From DATIXD01 sp035518875 (lineage in GTDB: Bacteria > Pseudomonadota > Gammaproteobacteria > Methylococcales > Methylococcaceae): 44,218 bases of DNA. The stretch is from NCBI GenBank assembly GCA_035518875.1, contig DATIXD010000154.1:1-44218 (forward strand), given 5' to 3'. Of the stretch, positions 42,345-44,218 are shown piece after piece. Positions within the stretch are counted from its first letter, which is position 1. The number at the start of each line of letters is the position of its first letter. The position numbers were made by a program, and so were the translations under genes. The notes beneath the pieces are model-generated. The model worked only from the letters and a program-made list of their open reading frames with translations, had not been told where the DNA came from and did not search any database.

Positions 42345-42866
42345 ATGATAATTCGGTTATATAAAACGTTAGTAAATATTTACAGAATCCTAAAATACAG
42401 AAATAACCCGATCGAATATTACAGACGCTCAGGGGTTACTTTTGGTCAAAATTGCCGTCTAGTTGGCAAAAACGATTTTGGTCGCGAACCCTTTCTAGTA
42501 ACAATAGGCAATCATGTCAGCATTACCACAAGCACTTTTTTAACCCATGATGGCGGAGTTTGGGTTTTTCGCGAAGAAAAACCTACTGTCGACATCATCA
42601 AGCCCATAAACATTGGCAACAATGTTTTTATTGGGGCAGATTGCCTGATCCTCCCCGGTGTAACAATTGGAGATAACGTAGTGCTAGGCGCGAGAAGTGT
42701 AGTTACCAAGGATTTGCCACAAAATGGTGTCTACGCGGGAGTTCCGGCAAGATTTATCAAATCCATTGACGATTACTGGAAGGGTATTGAGCCGAATATT
42801 CTACATACCAAAGGATTATCCAGAGACGCAAAGGAGGCCTTTTTAAAAGACATCTATAAGCGGTAA
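42345..42866 (+). CDS. Hexapeptide-repeat acyltransferase
   Basis: The 173-residue protein has a left-handed beta-helix pattern from about residue 60 (isoleucine/valine every six residues: VTIGNHVSI, INIGNNVFIGADCLILPGVTIGDNVVLGARSVV) and a C-terminal VPARFIKSI, as in maltose- and polysaccharide-type O-acetyltransferases. The first 50 residues are helical and basic. It would transfer an acetyl group to a sugar of a surface polysaccharide. It is AT-rich in comparison with the neighbouring pil and zapD genes, and transposase remnants flank it on both sides. Confidence 0.82.
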   Translation: MIIRLYKTLVNIYRILKYRNNPIEYYRRSGVTFGQNCRLVGKNDFGREPFLVTIGNHVSITTSTFLTHDGGVWVFREEKPTVDIIKPINIGNNVFIGADCLILPGVTIGDNVVLGARSVVTKDLPQNGVYAGVPARFIKSIDDYWKGIEPNILHTKGLSRDAKEAFLKDIYKR

Positions 42867-42885
42867 CAATATTGAACCGGCGCTC

Positions 42886-43125
42886 TCAAGTCTGAAGTGC
42901 AACACGTTTTTTTAAGTTAATTTTTCCCGGAGAAAAAACCTCGCTTGGCGTTTCAAAGCTGAGGCATTTTCGTGGGCGGTTACTGAGCCGTTTAGCGATA
43001 GCACTCAACTCCGCTTGGCCGACTTGGGAGAGGTCAATACCCTTGGGCAGGCACTCGCGGATCAAGCCATTCACGTTTTTGTTACTGGTCCGATGCCAAA
43101 GACTATGGAGTCGGCAAAGTACACT
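42886..43125 (-). pseudogene. C-terminal fragment of an IS30-family transposase
   Basis: The minus strand gives NGLIRECLPKGIDLS, SAIAKRLSNRPRKCLSFETP and SEVFSP, the classic C-terminal part of IS30-family integrase-core proteins. Reading further upstream yields HSLWHRTSNKN, then after a one-base frameshift VYFAD, the expected order around the end of the catalytic domain. The remaining 5' part is absent. No intact terminal repeat is clear. Confidence 0.75.
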
Positions 43126-43369
43126 TGGATGCGCATCCGTTAGGCCAGAAATCTGCGGTGACTTTGTTTATTGTCGGGTTATCATAGTCGATGCTATTCT
43201 TTTTTTTGGGCCAACTTTAAGCCTAGACAGCTAACTAAAGCTCAAATACGTAGTCGAATCCTGTCATGGGGAAGGTTCACTGCTTATATGAAAGCTGCTC
43301 GGTGTTTCATTATGAGAGTTGTGTTATTAACATAATAAGCGAGGAATCTTTTTAAAACGCCCAATGACT

Positions 43370-43397
43370 TTGCTTGGTTATGGTTGTCTTATATTAT
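43370..43397 (+). promoter_or_regulatory. Candidate promoter of the glycosyltransferase gene
   Basis: TTGCTT (43370-43375) and TATTAT (43392-43397) are separated by 16 bases, and the -10 box ends 30 bases before the GTG start. Four and five of six positions match consensus. Confidence 0.4.
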
Positions 43398-43426
43398 TCA
43401 AATTGCACACGTGTAAAGGAATCATT

Positions 43427-44098
43427 GTGATCCGTATATTAATTGGCTTTGACCAGCGCGAAGCGGTTGCATACCATACTTTTTGCCAAAGTATCTTGGA
43501 AAAGGCTTCGCAACCCGTTTCTTTTACTCCATTAGCGCTAAACTCCTTGAATTTCTATAGAGAAACACATACGGACGGTAGTAATACATTTATTTATTCG
43601 CGCTTTCTTACCCCCTTTTTGTGCAATTTCGATGGGTGGGCTATCTTCGCCGATGGCGATATGGTTTGCCGCGATGACATCGCCAAATTATGGGCATTGC
43701 GGGATGAGAGCAAGGCGGTGCTCTGCGTTAAACATGACTATCAAACCAAAGAACACAGCAAATATCTAGGTAACAAAAACACGGACTATCCCAGAAAAAA
43801 TTGGTCAAGTGTGCTTTTGTGGAATTGCTCGCATCCTAAACATAAAATCCTAACGCCTGAGTTTATAATGCAGCAAACAGGGGCCTTCCTGCATCGGTTT
43901 ACCTGGCTGGATGACGGAGAGATAGGAGACTTGCCAAAGGAATGGAATTGGCTCACCACTGAATATGAAGATAACTATGACGCGAAATTGCTCCACTATA
44001 CCCTTGGAACGCCTTGTTTCAAAGATTACTGGATTGCTGACATGGCTGACGAGTGGCATCATTGCTACGCACGTACTCAAGAAGGAATGTATTCATAA
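43427..44098 (+). CDS. Glycosyltransferase-like protein of the GT8/nucleotide-sugar type
   Basis: The protein (223 residues from the GTG at 43427) has an N-terminal IRILIGFDQREAVAYHTF, a central YSRFLTPFLCNFDGWAIFAD and GDMVCRDDI, with the D-x-D-like metal site in ADGDM, and later GEIGDLPKEWNWL. The overall layout looks like GT-A fold transferases that add sugars to surface polysaccharides or lipids. AAAGGA lies about 7 bases before the GTG, which decides the start against the longer open frame from 43364. AT-rich, like the acyltransferase gene. The family assignment is tentative. Confidence 0.7.
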   Translation: MIRILIGFDQREAVAYHTFCQSILEKASQPVSFTPLALNSLNFYRETHTDGSNTFIYSRFLTPFLCNFDGWAIFADGDMVCRDDIAKLWALRDESKAVLCVKHDYQTKEHSKYLGNKNTDYPRKNWSSVLLWNCSHPKHKILTPEFIMQQTGAFLHRFTWLDDGEIGDLPKEWNWLTTEYEDNYDAKLLHYTLGTPCFKDYWIADMADEWHHCYARTQEGMYS

Positions 44099-44218
44099 TA
44101 CCGTACGGGATAATATTTTTGACATTAGCTAAAGAGATTGCTCAAACTTCTATTACGCAGAGCAAATAGGCGCACAAGTGCAGTTACAGTTAGTCTATCG
44201 GTTATTTCGTCTTATTCG
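44099..44218. other. End of window, no gene seen
   Basis: The last 120 bases contain no start codon with a convincing reading frame. They are AT-rich and probably lead into a further polysaccharide gene. Confidence 0.4.

Larger units (their letters stand above)
42867..43426. other. Gap between the acyltransferase and the glycosyltransferase
   Basis: Besides the IS30-family fragment (42886-43125) there is about 300 bases of AT-rich DNA with no protein-like frame. Its last 60 bases contain a possible promoter. Confidence 0.5.

Overview
The window looks like a chromosomal segment of a GC-rich gammaproteobacterium. Signs are the gammaproteobacterial housekeeping blocks clpS-clpA, bpt-aat and pilBCD-coaE-zapD, plus birA-coaX, lolA-rarA and mnmA-purB. 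A complete NAD-dependent molybdenum formate dehydrogenase operon and a small urate-hydroxylase-like membrane protein would suit a methylotroph or methanotroph such as a member of Methylococcales. No methane or methanol oxidation gene is present, so that placement is an inference.

Region 1 (1-9446) is the most unusual part. After a PuuD-like membrane protein and a dead fragment of fdsB comes a same-strand cassette: zinc-dependent deacylase (HDAC/AcuC-like), Leu/Glu/Phe/Val-type amino acid dehydrogenase, a three-gene 2-oxoacid:ferredoxin oxidoreductase (gamma-delta fusion, alpha, beta), and an AMP-forming acyl-CoA ligase. From the amino acid dehydrogenase onwards it could interconvert amino acid, 2-oxoacid, acyl-CoA and free acid. 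The ligase carries the PxxxxGK motif that is the classic target of reversible lysine acylation, so the deacylase next to it may control the ligase.

Region 2 (9447-15638, minus strand) is the formate dehydrogenase operon in the order fdsG-fdsB-fdsA-fdsD-fdhD. REP-like palindromes lie in two of its gaps, and an AT-rich upstream region holds a near-consensus -10 element, repeated TTTGCA motifs and a 12-bp inverted repeat.

Region 3 (16131-25059, minus strand) is mostly housekeeping: SPOR-domain protein, coaX, birA, a PilZ-domain protein, rarA, lolA, purB, an unknown gene, mnmA and a Nudix hydrolase. Region 4 (25022-32088) holds a membrane protein with one haem c motif, clpS-clpA, infA, bpt-aat and ettA. 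Four of these genes (clpS, clpA, bpt, aat) make an almost complete N-degron pathway.

Region 5 (32206-36472) has a small conserved hypothetical, nth, a Tat-exported CapA-like protein, a helix-hairpin-helix protein, and about 1 kb of decayed sequence with remnants of a DinB C terminus, an SmbP-like metal-binding protein and a Spy-like tail. Region 6 (36473-41957) is pilB-pilC-pilD-coaE-zapD. Region 7 (41958-44218) is AT-richer and looks acquired: a hexapeptide acyltransferase and a glycosyltransferase sit among remnants of ISL3-family and IS30-family transposases, which suggests the edge of a surface-polysaccharide locus.
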